Below, piece after piece: positions 1-7,615 of a stretch of 41,532 nucleotides of DNA; position 1 is the first letter of the stretch; every line of letters begins with the position of its first letter. The stretch is taken from NCBI RefSeq assembly GCF_002964845.1, contig NZ_KZ672956.1:101311-142842 (forward strand). Reading direction: 5' to 3'. Source of the stretch: Thermus tenuipuniceus. Its GTDB lineage: Bacteria > Deinococcota > Deinococci > Deinococcales > Thermaceae. The notes beneath the pieces were generated by a model. That model did no database searches and was not told the origin of the DNA. It worked only from the letters and a program-made list of their open reading frames with translations. Made by a program: the position numbers and the translations under genes.

Positions 1-38
1 TTTGACTGGTTGCAGGTTCTGTGGCCGAGGGGGAATAG

Positions 39-716
39 GTGGTGGCGCTGCTCCTTGGGATCTTTGCCCTTTTCCTGGGGCTTTCCCTCTACACTTCTGC
101 CCTGGGGCCCCTTTTGCGCTCGGTATTCCAGGTGGTTTTAGAGCCGGAGGGGATTCGGGTGGCCGGAAGGCTTTACCCGAAGGATCGTTTGGCGTGGGCG
201 GAGGGGCCCTTTCCTGGGGGAGGCACCGAGGCCCAGTGGCAGAGGTTGATGCAAGTGGGCCGCTTGTCCACAGGCCCCCTTTTCCACCTGGTCGTGGGAG
301 GGGAAAGAGTGCCCCTTTGGCTGGATCTTCCGGGCTGGGACCGGATGCTGACCCACATGGGTGTGGATTGGAAGGAGCAACCGGGCCTGGTGCGGTACCT
401 CCACTCGGTGCGCGGTCTGGCCTGGTTGAACGGGCTTTTATACCCTCCCGCGGAGGTGGGGGAGGAGTGGGAAAGGGCTCGCAGGCGCTACCAAAGGCTT
501 TTTGCCTGGCTCTGGATCGGGGTGGGGATGGCGGGAGCGGCCTTTAGCCTCGAGGGCCAGCTTCCCGAAAGCGCTAGCCTTGTCCTTCTCGGGGTGGGGG
601 TGGCCCTCGGCGGCTATGCCTTCCTCGCCCTTTTCGGCGGAAAGTCTCCCCGGGACGGTTGGGCCGAGGCATACAACCCCTTCAGGCAAAAGGAGGCCGG
701 GGGAATAAGGGAGTAG
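39..716 (+). CDS. Hypothetical membrane protein, 225 aa
   Basis: I recognise no family. The protein starts with GTG and opens with a hydrophobic stretch (about residues 2-28), has a soluble middle (about 30-155) rich in Trp, Gly and Arg, and then two more hydrophobic stretches (about 155-170 and 178-200). This predicts a three-segment inner-membrane protein. The stop at 714-716 lies two bases before the ATG of the next gene, so the two are probably translationally coupled. A TGA at 3-5 may be the stop of a gene left of the window. The reading frame is convincing because it carries normal Thermus codon use and leads straight into the next gene. No function can be assigned. Confidence 0.7.
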   Translation: MVALLLGIFALFLGLSLYTSALGPLLRSVFQVVLEPEGIRVAGRLYPKDRLAWAEGPFPGGGTEAQWQRLMQVGRLSTGPLFHLVVGGERVPLWLDLPGWDRMLTHMGVDWKEQPGLVRYLHSVRGLAWLNGLLYPPAEVGEEWERARRRYQRLFAWLWIGVGMAGAAFSLEGQLPESASLVLLGVGVALGGYAFLALFGGKSPRDGWAEAYNPFRQKEAGGIRE

Positions 717-718
717 GT

Positions 719-1693
719 ATGGCAGCGGAAGGACAGGACATCCAGGAAAGACCAAAGGTGAAGCTTCTTTGGCCGCGCACGGGACGGGACTGGCTTCTTC
801 TCCTTTTGGCCACGGTCCTGGTGTTGGGCATCGTGGGGAACCTCCTTCCCGAGGGGCCTAAGGAGGTGCAGGTGGGCCAGGTGCGCCTAAAGGTGCCCCA
901 GGGGTGGGAGGCCAAGGAGGTCCAGGGGGGTTGGGCCCTTTTGAGCCCCTTGGAGGGCCCTAGGGACACCTTCCGAGAAAACCTGACCCTTTTAGTGGAG
1001 CCCCTTCCCCAGCCCATAAACGCCTTCCAGTACGCCCAGGTGGTGGCCTGGAGGAACGCCCAAGGGGTGGAAGGGTTCACCCCAGGGCCGGTCCAGGCGG
1101 TGCCCTTGGGTGGGACGGAGGCGGTGGCCTTTGCCGGGCGCGGTCGGCATGGGGGAAGGGCCCTGGAGTTTTGGGTCTGGGCTTTCGTGGTGGGCCAGGA
1201 GGGGTATCAGCTCACCCTCACGGGGGAGGTGGGCAAGCTGGCCCAGGTGCGCCCCCAGGTGGAGGGCGTCCTGGCTTCCCTGGAGGTGGGGGGAGGTGTG
1301 CCGGGGGCCTGGCCCGGGGCGGGTCCAGGGGTCGGGCAGGGGTATCCCCCTTTGCCCAGTGGGCCTGCCGCGCCTGGGGGGACCCCCATGGGTGGGGAAT
1401 CCTCCTTACCCGCTCCTGGAGGGAGTGTTTCCGAACCTTACGGGTACGGTCCCGGGGACGTTTCAGGAGGAGAGTCCCCCCCGGACCTTTCTGGCGGGGG
1501 TTGGGGCGCCTCGGGTGGCTTTGACGAGAGCCTGCAAGAGCATCGGGACTTTAACACCTGGATGGCCGAGGAGTGGAGCCAGCTGCTTTCTGGAGAAACG
1601 CCAGAGCCCACCCACCAGGACGAGGCGGGGAACCTGTATTGGGAGGGTCCCTCGGGTCTTCTTCACGAGTGGGGGGACTACGGTGGGGAGTAA
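719..1693 (+). CDS. Membrane-anchored protein with DcrB/PsbP-like domain and Gly/Pro-rich tail, 324 aa
   Basis: I chose the ATG at 719, two bases after the upstream stop, over the longer in-frame start at 659, which would overlap the previous gene. A single membrane helix (about residues 24-45) is followed by a domain of about 140 residues. Its pattern (VRLKVPQGW near 60, then ENLTLLVEPLP and a Gly-Tyr-rich end) resembles the DcrB/PsbP/DUF1795 fold; this is a resemblance, not a certain match. Residues about 200-270 are a Gly/Pro/Ser-rich low-complexity linker, and an acidic, Trp-containing tail closes the protein. The topology suggests a cytoplasmic N-terminus and an exported domain. It is likely co-transcribed with the gene before it; the function is unknown. 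Confidence 0.7.
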   Translation: MAAEGQDIQERPKVKLLWPRTGRDWLLLLLATVLVLGIVGNLLPEGPKEVQVGQVRLKVPQGWEAKEVQGGWALLSPLEGPRDTFRENLTLLVEPLPQPINAFQYAQVVAWRNAQGVEGFTPGPVQAVPLGGTEAVAFAGRGRHGGRALEFWVWAFVVGQEGYQLTLTGEVGKLAQVRPQVEGVLASLEVGGGVPGAWPGAGPGVGQGYPPLPSGPAAPGGTPMGGESSLPAPGGSVSEPYGYGPGDVSGGESPPDLSGGGWGASGGFDESLQEHRDFNTWMAEEWSQLLSGETPEPTHQDEAGNLYWEGPSGLLHEWGDYGGE

Positions 1694-1903
1694 GGGGGGT
1701 TTCTGGCCTACGGGCCTTGGCAAAGGCGGGGGCCTTCCCTCCGGTTTCGGGCCGTTCCTCCGGCTTGCCATGCGGACTTGGCTTCCGCCTTGCGTTCGCC
1801 CTCGAGGGCGGTTCCGCCAAGGGGGCGTGGGGGGCGGTTGCATCCCAGGGAGCGGTTTTCCGGGGTGGACGGGCCCTTTGGAAGCGGCGGCCTTGGTGGC
1901 TAC

Positions 1904-2350
1904 ATGCGGCTCCTTTGGGTGATAGCGGTGGTCCTGTCGGGATGGGGCCTGGGACAAGACCTGATCAAAGACGTGTCCCCGATGGAGGTGGAAGCCATCC
2001 TAAAGGATATGGGGGTGCCTTTCGCTAGGAAAGGTGATTACCGTTTCCGGCTGGAGCTCAGCGGTTTGGAGCCGGTCTGGCTGGAGCTGGACGGGTGTGA
2101 AAAGGGGAGGTGTAGCATCCTCGCCCTTTCGGCAGGGTTTGCGAAGAAGGTCCGCCTCGAGGAGCTCAACGAATGGAACAGAGGCCGCCGCTTTAGCCGG
2201 GCCTATCTGGACAAAGAGGGGGATCCCTGGGTGGAGTGGGAGCTGGACCTCGCCGGTGGGGTGACCAGGGAGACGTTGAGGAGGTTTTTCCGCATGTTCT
2301 CCCAGGCGGTGCTCCCCCTTTTCATAGAGCACATCGGATTTGAACCCTAG
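1904..2350 (+). CDS. Secreted YbjN-domain protein, copy 1 (148 aa)
   Basis: The ATG at 1904 gives a clean signal peptide (MRLLWVIAVVLSGWGLGQ, probable cleavage after Gly-Gln). The mature part is a YbjN-type (PF10722-like) alpha/beta domain: EVEAILKDMG, then FRLELSGL, a Cys pair in GCEKGRC, NEWNRGRRFSRAYLD, and a C-terminus HIGFEP. A paralog with the same architecture lies at 6875-7324. The 210 bp upstream (1694-1903) contain no gene I can support. No strong Shine-Dalgarno is visible, so the start rests on the signal peptide and the alignment with the paralog. The YbjN fold resembles type III secretion chaperones in other bacteria; its role in the Thermus envelope is unknown. Confidence 0.75.
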   Translation: MRLLWVIAVVLSGWGLGQDLIKDVSPMEVEAILKDMGVPFARKGDYRFRLELSGLEPVWLELDGCEKGRCSILALSAGFAKKVRLEELNEWNRGRRFSRAYLDKEGDPWVEWELDLAGGVTRETLRRFFRMFSQAVLPLFIEHIGFEP

Positions 2351-2365
2351 GGTATCCTTGGGGGC

Positions 2366-4153
2366 GTGGCTGCGCTGGTGGTGTACAAGGGCAGGCCCGC
2401 CTTGGCGGAAGAGAAAGGGGATAGGCTGGAACTCACCCTTCCCGGAGGGGAACGGGTCAGGGTGCGCCCCAAGGATGTCCTTTGGCTTCATCCAGGACCG
2501 GCTTTCCTGGACCTAAAGGTGCCCGAAGGGGAGGAGGAGGCTGCTTGGGAGCTCCTCCAGGGCCAGGCGGTGAGCCTGAGGGAGCTGGCCGAACTGGTCT
2601 ACGGCGCCTATACGCCCGGGGCGGCGTACGGGGCCTACCTCCTGGCCCAAAAGGGGGAGCGGTTTGTCCTCGAGGGGGAGAGGGTACGGGCCCGCACCCC
2701 GGAGGGGCTTGCCGCCCTAGAGCGGGCCCGGCGGGAGCGGGAGGAACGGGAGCGGGTCTTTCAGGAGGCAGTGGGGAGGCTCAAGGAGGGCAGGTGGCTC
2801 CCCGAGGACCGCCCCCTCCTGGCCGAGGCCGAGGCCCTGGCCTTTGGGGAACGGCGGGAGAGCCGCCTGGTGCGGGCCTTGGCCCTCCCGGAAACCCCAG
2901 AGGCTGCCCACGCCCTCCTCCTGCGCCTCGGCCTCTGGCGATGGGAAAACCCGCATCCCCGGAGGCTCGGGCTCCCCCTTGCCCCTCCCGATCTGCCCCT
3001 GCCCCCCCTGCCGGAGGAGGAGCGGCGGGACCTAACCTCCCTCCCGGCTTTCGCCGTGGACGACGAGGGGAGCCAGGACCCGGACGATGCTGTCTATGCC
3101 GAGCAGGTGCCGGGGGGCTTCCACCTCCTGGTCCACGTGGCGGACGTGGCCGCCTTGGTGCCCTCGGGGAGCCCTCTGGATCTGGAGGCCCTCCGCCGCG
3201 GGGCCAACCTGTACCTACCCGAGGGCACGGTGCCCATGCTGCCCCAGGCCGTCACCGAGCGCCTGGGCCTTGGCCTTCAGGAGGTTTCCCCTGCCCTCAC
3301 CTTTGAGCTTTGGGTTTCCGAGGAGGGGGAGCTTCTGGAGGAGCGGCTTTACCCCTCCTGGGTGCGGGTGCGAAGGCTCACCTACCGGGAGGCCCTAGAG
3401 GAGCCCGCCCTGGAGCCCCTGGCCGCCCTGGCCCAGGCCTTTCACCGGAAGCGCCTTTCCCAGGGGGCCTTGGACCTCAGCCTTCCCGAGGTAAAGGTGC
3501 GCCTGGAGGAAGGGCGGGTGCACCTTACCCCCCTATTCCCTTACGAGAGCCGCCTCTGGGTGCGGGAGGCCATGCTCCTGGCGGGCTACGCTGCCGCCCA
3601 CCTGGCCCTCAGGGAGGGCCTGCCCTTCCCCTACGCCACCCAGGAGGCGCCAAGCCGCAGGGTGGAGGGTGAGGGCCTTGCCGCCATGTGGGAGCAGCGG
3701 AAGGCCCTCAAAAGGGCCCAGCTCAAGGCGGTGCCTGCGCCCCACAAGGGCCTGGGTCTTCCCTTGTACGCTCAGGTGACGAGCCCCTTGCGGCGCTACC
3801 TGGACCTGGTGGCCCACCAGCAGCTAAGGGCTTGGTTGAAAGGGGAGAGGCCCCTTTCCCAGGAGGAGCTCTTGCAGCGGGTGGGGGCGGCGGAGGCCAT
3901 GGCCGATCTGGTGCGGGAGGCGGAGCGCAGGAGCAAGCTCCACTGGATCCTGGTTTACCTGATGGAGAAGGGGTACGAGGGAAGGGGAATCCTGGTTGAG
4001 AAAAGGGGAGGGCAGGGGATTTTCCTCCTGCCGGAGCTGGGCCTGACTGCCCAGGTGGCCCTCAGCAAGCCCCTGCCCCTGGATGCTGAGGTCCGCCTCC
4101 GTTTTCTGGAGGCGGACCTCCCTCGCCTCGAGGCCCGCTTCGGGATGACCTAA
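2366..4153 (+). CDS. RNB-domain 3'-5' exoribonuclease (RNase II/R family, short form, 595 aa)
   Basis: The RNB catalytic domain is clear from the acidic active-site motif FAVDDEGSQDPDDA (residues 229-242), followed by HLLVHVADVAALV and, further on, YAQVTSPLRRYLDLVAHQQL. This family degrades single-stranded RNA processively with Mg2+. At 595 aa it is much shorter than E. coli RNase R (813 aa). The first ~120 residues do not look like paired cold-shock domains; they end in a charged helix, so a winged-helix N-terminus as in the D. radiodurans RNase II-type enzyme is likely. A C-terminal S1-like region occupies about 530-590. The GTG start is 15 bases after the YbjN stop. It converges on icd with four bases between the stops. 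Confidence 0.9.
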   Translation: MAALVVYKGRPALAEEKGDRLELTLPGGERVRVRPKDVLWLHPGPAFLDLKVPEGEEEAAWELLQGQAVSLRELAELVYGAYTPGAAYGAYLLAQKGERFVLEGERVRARTPEGLAALERARREREERERVFQEAVGRLKEGRWLPEDRPLLAEAEALAFGERRESRLVRALALPETPEAAHALLLRLGLWRWENPHPRRLGLPLAPPDLPLPPLPEEERRDLTSLPAFAVDDEGSQDPDDAVYAEQVPGGFHLLVHVADVAALVPSGSPLDLEALRRGANLYLPEGTVPMLPQAVTERLGLGLQEVSPALTFELWVSEEGELLEERLYPSWVRVRRLTYREALEEPALEPLAALAQAFHRKRLSQGALDLSLPEVKVRLEEGRVHLTPLFPYESRLWVREAMLLAGYAAAHLALREGLPFPYATQEAPSRRVEGEGLAAMWEQRKALKRAQLKAVPAPHKGLGLPLYAQVTSPLRRYLDLVAHQQLRAWLKGERPLSQEELLQRVGAAEAMADLVREAERRSKLHWILVYLMEKGYEGRGILVEKRGGQGIFLLPELGLTAQVALSKPLPLDAEVRLRFLEADLPRLEARFGMT

Positions 4154-4157
4154 GGCC

Positions 4158-5648
4158 TCAGTTTTCCCCTTGGGCCTTGGTGAAACCGGGCTCCCCGTCA
4201 AACTCCTGGAGCTTTTCCAGGTGCATCCAGCGAAGTTGGGAGCCCACCCGGCCCACCAGCTCCAGGATCTCCCCGTCGCTGGGTTCCCCTTCCCCGGTGT
4301 AGAGGAAGCGGCAGCGGTGGTGATCCACCAGGTCGGTGAGCCCCCCGGTGGGGGGGTAGACCTGGGTGCCGCGGTTGGAGATCATCTTGAGGCGGAAGGG
4401 GAGGCCTTGGGCGAGCTCCTCCAGGAGGTGGCCCAGGGGCTCGGGGTAGAGCTCGCTCTCCACGAAGACGTCCACCCCCACCACCCGGCGGCTCTTGGGT
4501 CGCACCGCCACCGGGTCCGGGGTGTAGGGGGGCAGGCGGATGGGCCGGTAGTCCCGCACCTTGGCGGTCTTGGGCCGTTGGCCCAGGTTGGCGATGATGG
4601 CCTCGGCGTACTCCGTGGTCTTGGCTCCCCGGTCGTAGCCCACCACGTCCCCGGTGAGGACCTTGCCCTCCTCGAGGGTGTAGAGGATGGCGTTCTCGAT
4701 GAGGTCGGCGACGGCGAACTCCTCCAGGTAGCGGAGCATCATCACCGCGGAGAGCAGGACCGCGGTGGGGTTGATGACGTTCTTACCCGCGTACTTGGGG
4801 GCGGAGCCGTGGACCGCCTCGAAGATGGCCACCTCGTGGCCGATGTTGGCCGAGGGGGCGAAGCCCAGGCCCCCGATGAGCCCCGAGGTGAGGTCGGAGA
4901 GGATGTCCCCGTTCATGTTGGTGGTGACAATCACCTCGAACTGCTCGGGGCGCTTCACCAGCTGGTGGGCGGTGTTGTCCACGATGATGTGGTGGGCTTC
5001 GATGTCCGGGTACTCCCGCGCCACCTCCTCGAAGACCCGCTTCATGGTGCCCTCGGTGAACTTCATGATGTTGGACTTGGTGGCGCAGTGGACCTTCCTG
5101 CGCCCCTCGGAGCGGGCCAGCTCAAAGGCGAAGCGCAGGATCTTCTCTGCCCCTTTGCGGGAGATGAGCTTCAGAGTCTGAGCCACTCCCGGGGTCTGCA
5201 TGTGCTCGATGGCCGCGTAGAGGTCCTCCACGTTCTCCCGCACCACCACCAGGTCGATCCCCCGGCCAGAATAGGGGGTGGGGACATTGGGGAACTCCCG
5301 CACCGGGCGGACGTTGGCGTAGGTTTCGAAGAGCTTGCGCAGGGTCACGTTGGCGCTCTTCTCCCCATAGCCTACCGGGGTCTCCAGGGGGCCCTTGAGG
5401 ACCACCCGGGTTTTGCGCACCGATTCGATGGTCTCGGGGGGCACCCCGGACTCCAGGCCTCGCCGGAAGACCGCGGCCCCCGCTTCTCGCACCTCGTACT
5501 CCAGGGGGGCTTTGGCCGCCTCTAGGACCTTGAGGGTGGCCTCCACGCACTCGGGGCCGATCCCATCCCCGGGGATCACGGTGATGAGCTTTTTTCCCTC
5601 GGGGGTCAGGTACATCTTCTTCCCGCTTTCCGTGGTGATCAGGGACAT
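4158..5648 (-). CDS. icd: Isocitrate dehydrogenase (NADP+), 496 aa
   Basis: TCA-cycle enzyme that oxidises and decarboxylates isocitrate to 2-oxoglutarate. The sequence follows the T. thermophilus enzyme closely, with the dinucleotide/substrate motifs IPGDGIGPE (25-33), GYGEKSANVTLRKLF (93-107), VVVRENVEDLYA (134-145) and the cofactor region NMNGDILSDLTSGLIGGLGF. The extra C-terminal domain of about 140 residues, typical of the Thermus enzyme, is present (RRVVGVDVFVE ... FDGEPGFTKAQGEN). I chose the ATG at 5648 because it is preceded by AAGGAGGTG and gives exactly the 496 residues of the family; a longer in-frame start is not needed. The gene is monocistronic and diverges from the FAD oxidoreductase. 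Confidence 0.98.
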   Translation of the reverse strand: MSLITTESGKKMYLTPEGKKLITVIPGDGIGPECVEATLKVLEAAKAPLEYEVREAGAAVFRRGLESGVPPETIESVRKTRVVLKGPLETPVGYGEKSANVTLRKLFETYANVRPVREFPNVPTPYSGRGIDLVVVRENVEDLYAAIEHMQTPGVAQTLKLISRKGAEKILRFAFELARSEGRRKVHCATKSNIMKFTEGTMKRVFEEVAREYPDIEAHHIIVDNTAHQLVKRPEQFEVIVTTNMNGDILSDLTSGLIGGLGFAPSANIGHEVAIFEAVHGSAPKYAGKNVINPTAVLLSAVMMLRYLEEFAVADLIENAILYTLEEGKVLTGDVVGYDRGAKTTEYAEAIIANLGQRPKTAKVRDYRPIRLPPYTPDPVAVRPKSRRVVGVDVFVESELYPEPLGHLLEELAQGLPFRLKMISNRGTQVYPPTGGLTDLVDHHRCRFLYTGEGEPSDGEILELVGRVGSQLRWMHLEKLQEFDGEPGFTKAQGEN

Positions 5649-5686
5649 TCCCCACCTCCTTGGGGGCCTTCCGGCCCTTCGCCCCA

Positions 5687-5696
5687 AGTTTACACT
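5687..5696. promoter_or_regulatory. Overlapping divergent -10 boxes between icd and the FAD oxidoreductase
   Basis: The 54-bp intergenic region holds TACACT on the plus strand (5691-5696), six bases before the ATG at 5703, and TAAACT on the minus strand (5687-5692), about 39 bases before the icd start. Both fit TANNNT. The plus-strand spacing implies a leaderless mRNA. No good -35 is visible for either, so this is a motif-based prediction. Confidence 0.45.
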
Positions 5697-5702
5697 ACAC
5701 CC

Positions 5703-6818
5703 ATGAGGCCGGATGTCCTGGTGGTGGGGGCGGGGATCGTGGGGGCAGCCTCGGCCTTCCGCTTGGCGGAAACGGGGCTAAAGGTCTTGGTCCTGGAGAA
5801 GGAGGCCGCCTTTGCTCAAGGGTCCACAGGAAGGAGCGCTGCCGGGGTCAGGGTGCAGTTCTCTGAGCCCTTGAACGTGCTTCTTTCCTACCATTCCATC
5901 CTGGAATACCAGAACATCCCCGAGGCTGCCTACCGGCCCATCGGCTACCTCTTCCTGGTACCCGAGGCTTTGAGGGAAGCCCAGGATGAAGCCTTGGCCA
6001 CCCAGCGGGCCCTGGGGGTGCCTGTGGAGAAGCTCTCCCTCGGGGAGGCCCGTTCCCTCATCCCCTTCCGGGAGGAGGTCCTGGCCTACGCCACCTATGG
6101 CCCCATGGATGGGGTGATTGACCCCCATGGGGTTACCGCCTACTACCTTAGGGAGGCCAGGCGGCTCGGGGCGGAGGTGCGCTTTTCCGAGGCCCTGCGT
6201 TCCGCCCGCCGGGAAGGAGGGGTCTGGCGGGTAGAGACCCCAGGAGGGCGGTACGAAGCCCCTTTTCTTTTGCTCTGCACCGGGGCCTGGACGGGGGAGG
6301 TGGGGGAAAGGCTTGGCCTGGAGATCCCTATCTACCCCGTACGGCGCATGGTCTATGCCACGGCGCCCACTCCTTTTCCCCACGCCTTCCCCCTCACCAT
6401 CGACCTGGCCACGGGTTTCTACCTGCGCTCGGAAGGCCCCAGGGTGCTCCTGGGCCGCTCCAACCCGCAGGAGCCCCCCGGGTTTTCCGAGGGCATGGAC
6501 TGGGGCTGGCTTGGGCCCACCCTCGAGGCGGGCCTTTCCCGGTTTCCCTTTCTGGAAGGGCTTGCCCTGGACCGGAGGGCCAGCTGGTGGGGCTACTACG
6601 AGATGACCCCGGACGCCAACCCCATCCTGGGTTTTGTGGAGGAGGGGCTTCTGGTGGCGGCGGGCTTCTCTGGCCACGGGGTGCAGCAGGCGGCCATGGT
6701 GGGGAGGCTCATGGCGGAGGAGGTGGTCCATGGGGAGGCGAGGAGCCTGGACATAACCCCGTTCCGCTTGGATCGCTTCCGGCAGGGGCGTTTCCTGAAG
6801 GAGAAGGGGATCGTGTAG
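5703..6818 (+). CDS. FAD-dependent oxidoreductase of the DAO (glycine/D-amino-acid/sarcosine oxidase) family, 371 aa
   Basis: An N-terminal dinucleotide-binding motif VVGAGIVGAASA (7-18) is followed by VLVLEKE (29-35) and the STGRSAAGVR segment that contacts FAD in DAO-family enzymes. The C-terminal FAD motif AAGFSGHGVQQAAMVGRLMAE is typical of sarcosine oxidase beta-like and glycine oxidase-like proteins. It probably oxidises a secondary or D-amino acid with release of an imino acid. The exact substrate cannot be told from the sequence; proline or glycine derivatives are possible. The start at 5703 has no Shine-Dalgarno but sits six bases after a -10 box. The next gene starts 56 bases downstream. 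Confidence 0.88.
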   Translation: MRPDVLVVGAGIVGAASAFRLAETGLKVLVLEKEAAFAQGSTGRSAAGVRVQFSEPLNVLLSYHSILEYQNIPEAAYRPIGYLFLVPEALREAQDEALATQRALGVPVEKLSLGEARSLIPFREEVLAYATYGPMDGVIDPHGVTAYYLREARRLGAEVRFSEALRSARREGGVWRVETPGGRYEAPFLLLCTGAWTGEVGERLGLEIPIYPVRRMVYATAPTPFPHAFPLTIDLATGFYLRSEGPRVLLGRSNPQEPPGFSEGMDWGWLGPTLEAGLSRFPFLEGLALDRRASWWGYYEMTPDANPILGFVEEGLLVAAGFSGHGVQQAAMVGRLMAEEVVHGEARSLDITPFRLDRFRQGRFLKEKGIV

Positions 6819-6874
6819 GCTAGGGGTGTCCTGCAAGGTAGCCTACGGGCCCACCGGGACGGAAAAGGGGTTTT

Positions 6875-7324
6875 ATGAGGATATGGCTGGCGGGATTGTT
6901 GTTTTGGGGATTGGCCTTGGGGCAGGCCCTGGTCAAGGGCTTGACCCCGGCCGAGGTGGAAGGGATTCTCAAGCAGGCGGGTTTTGCCTACGAAAAGACG
7001 GATGCCCAGGAGTTCCGTCTGGAGATGGCTGGCTTGACTAAGGTCTGGCTCTACCTGGACTACTGCCAGGAGGGGCGGTGCGGGGTCCTGACCCTAAGCG
7101 CCGGATTCACCCTGGACGAGGTGCCGGACCTCGAGGCCGTGAACGCCTGGAACCGGGACCGCCGCTTTAGCCGGGCCTTTTTGGACGAGGAGGGAACCGT
7201 GTGGGTGGAATCGGACCTGGACCTCACGGGAGGGGTGAGCTTAGGGGCGGTAAGGGCCTTCTTGGACCTTTTCGCCGAAGAGATCCTCCCCGGCTTCATG
7301 GATCACATCGGGTTTGAACCTTGA
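6875..7324 (+). CDS. Secreted YbjN-domain protein, copy 2 (149 aa)
   Basis: Paralog of the protein at 1904-2350. It has a signal peptide (MRIWLAGLLFWGLALGQ), then LTPAEVEGILKQAGF, the Cys pair YCQEGRC, NAWNRDRRFSRAFLDEEG and the same C-terminus HIGFEP. The shared CxxGRC spacing suggests a conserved disulfide or metal site in the exported domain. A purine-rich stretch (AAAAGGGG) lies just before the ATG. Its TGA at 7322-7324 overlaps the -35 box of the tRNA promoter. The family is recognisable but its envelope function is not known. Confidence 0.8.
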   Translation: MRIWLAGLLFWGLALGQALVKGLTPAEVEGILKQAGFAYEKTDAQEFRLEMAGLTKVWLYLDYCQEGRCGVLTLSAGFTLDEVPDLEAVNAWNRDRRFSRAFLDEEGTVWVESDLDLTGGVSLGAVRAFLDLFAEEILPGFMDHIGFEP

Positions 7325-7349
7325 CCGCTTGGGGGGCCTCCCCTAAGAT
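7321..7349 (+). promoter_or_regulatory. Promoter of the tRNA gene
   Basis: TTGACC (7321-7326), a 17-bp spacer and TAAGAT (7344-7349) form a near-consensus housekeeping promoter. The predicted start is around 7356, about 16 bases before the mature tRNA. The -35 overlaps the stop codon of the YbjN gene. Confidence 0.75.
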
Positions 7350-7371
7350 GGGGATTGCCTGGTGCGCCCGT

Positions 7372-7448
7372 GGCGGCGTAGCTCAGGTGGTCAGAGCACA
7401 CGACTCATAATCGTGGTGTCGTGGGTTCGAGTCCCACCGCCGCCACCA
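7372..7448 (+). tRNA. tRNA with anticodon CAT, elongator Met (or Ile2), 77 nt
   Basis: The cloverleaf is complete. The acceptor stem GGCGGCG (7372-7378) pairs perfectly with CGCCGCC (7438-7444), followed by discriminator A and an encoded CCA (7446-7448). The D-stem is GCTC/GAGC, the anticodon stem CACGA/TCGTG with loop CTCATAA (anticodon CAT), and the T-stem GTGGG/CCCAC with loop TTCGAGT. It is not the initiator: the first base pair is G-C and the anticodon stem lacks the three G-C pairs. Elongator tRNA-Met is the best call. A lysidine-modified tRNA-Ile2 has the same genomic anticodon and cannot be fully excluded by eye. Confidence 0.93.
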
Positions 7449-7467
7449 GCACCAGGACGCAAAGCTT

Positions 7468-7504
7468 CACCCCCCGGCCACGCTACCGGGGGGTGTGGCC
7501 TTTT
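7468..7504 (+). terminator. Intrinsic terminator after the tRNA
   Basis: A perfect 10-bp stem (CACCCCCCGG at 7468-7477 with CCGGGGGGTG at 7486-7495) with an 8-nt loop is followed within six bases by TTTT. An alternative stem GGCCAC/GTGGCC (7476-7481 / 7495-7500) overlaps it. Confidence 0.8.
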
Positions 7505-7564
7505 GGGGGGCTCGAGGCTGAGGAATCCCGGGACGGAGGTTGGCCTTGAGGGTCTCGAGGTTGC

Positions 7565-7570
7565 TACACT
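7565..7570 (+). promoter_or_regulatory. Candidate -10 box for miaB
   Basis: TACACT fits TANNNT and lies 45 bases before the miaB start, downstream of the tRNA terminator. The only -35-like hexamer, TTGGCC (7540-7545), is 19 bp away, so the promoter is tentative. Confidence 0.35.
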
Positions 7571-7615
7571 GGAAACCACGGGGCCCGGGATCCCCCCGGC
7601 CGCCCCAGGAGGTTT

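Noticed and set aside
1778-1830. Loose inverted repeats around CCCTCGAGGG as a terminator
   Set aside because: Arms are interrupted and no T-run follows; too weak to call in GC-rich DNA.
4170-5525. 451-codon open frame on the plus strand opposite icd
   Set aside because: Antisense shadow of icd caused by high GC at third positions; His/Leu/Gly/Val-rich with no domain.
7372-7448. Initiator tRNA-fMet
   Set aside because: It has a G1-C72 pair and lacks the three consecutive G-C pairs in the anticodon stem.
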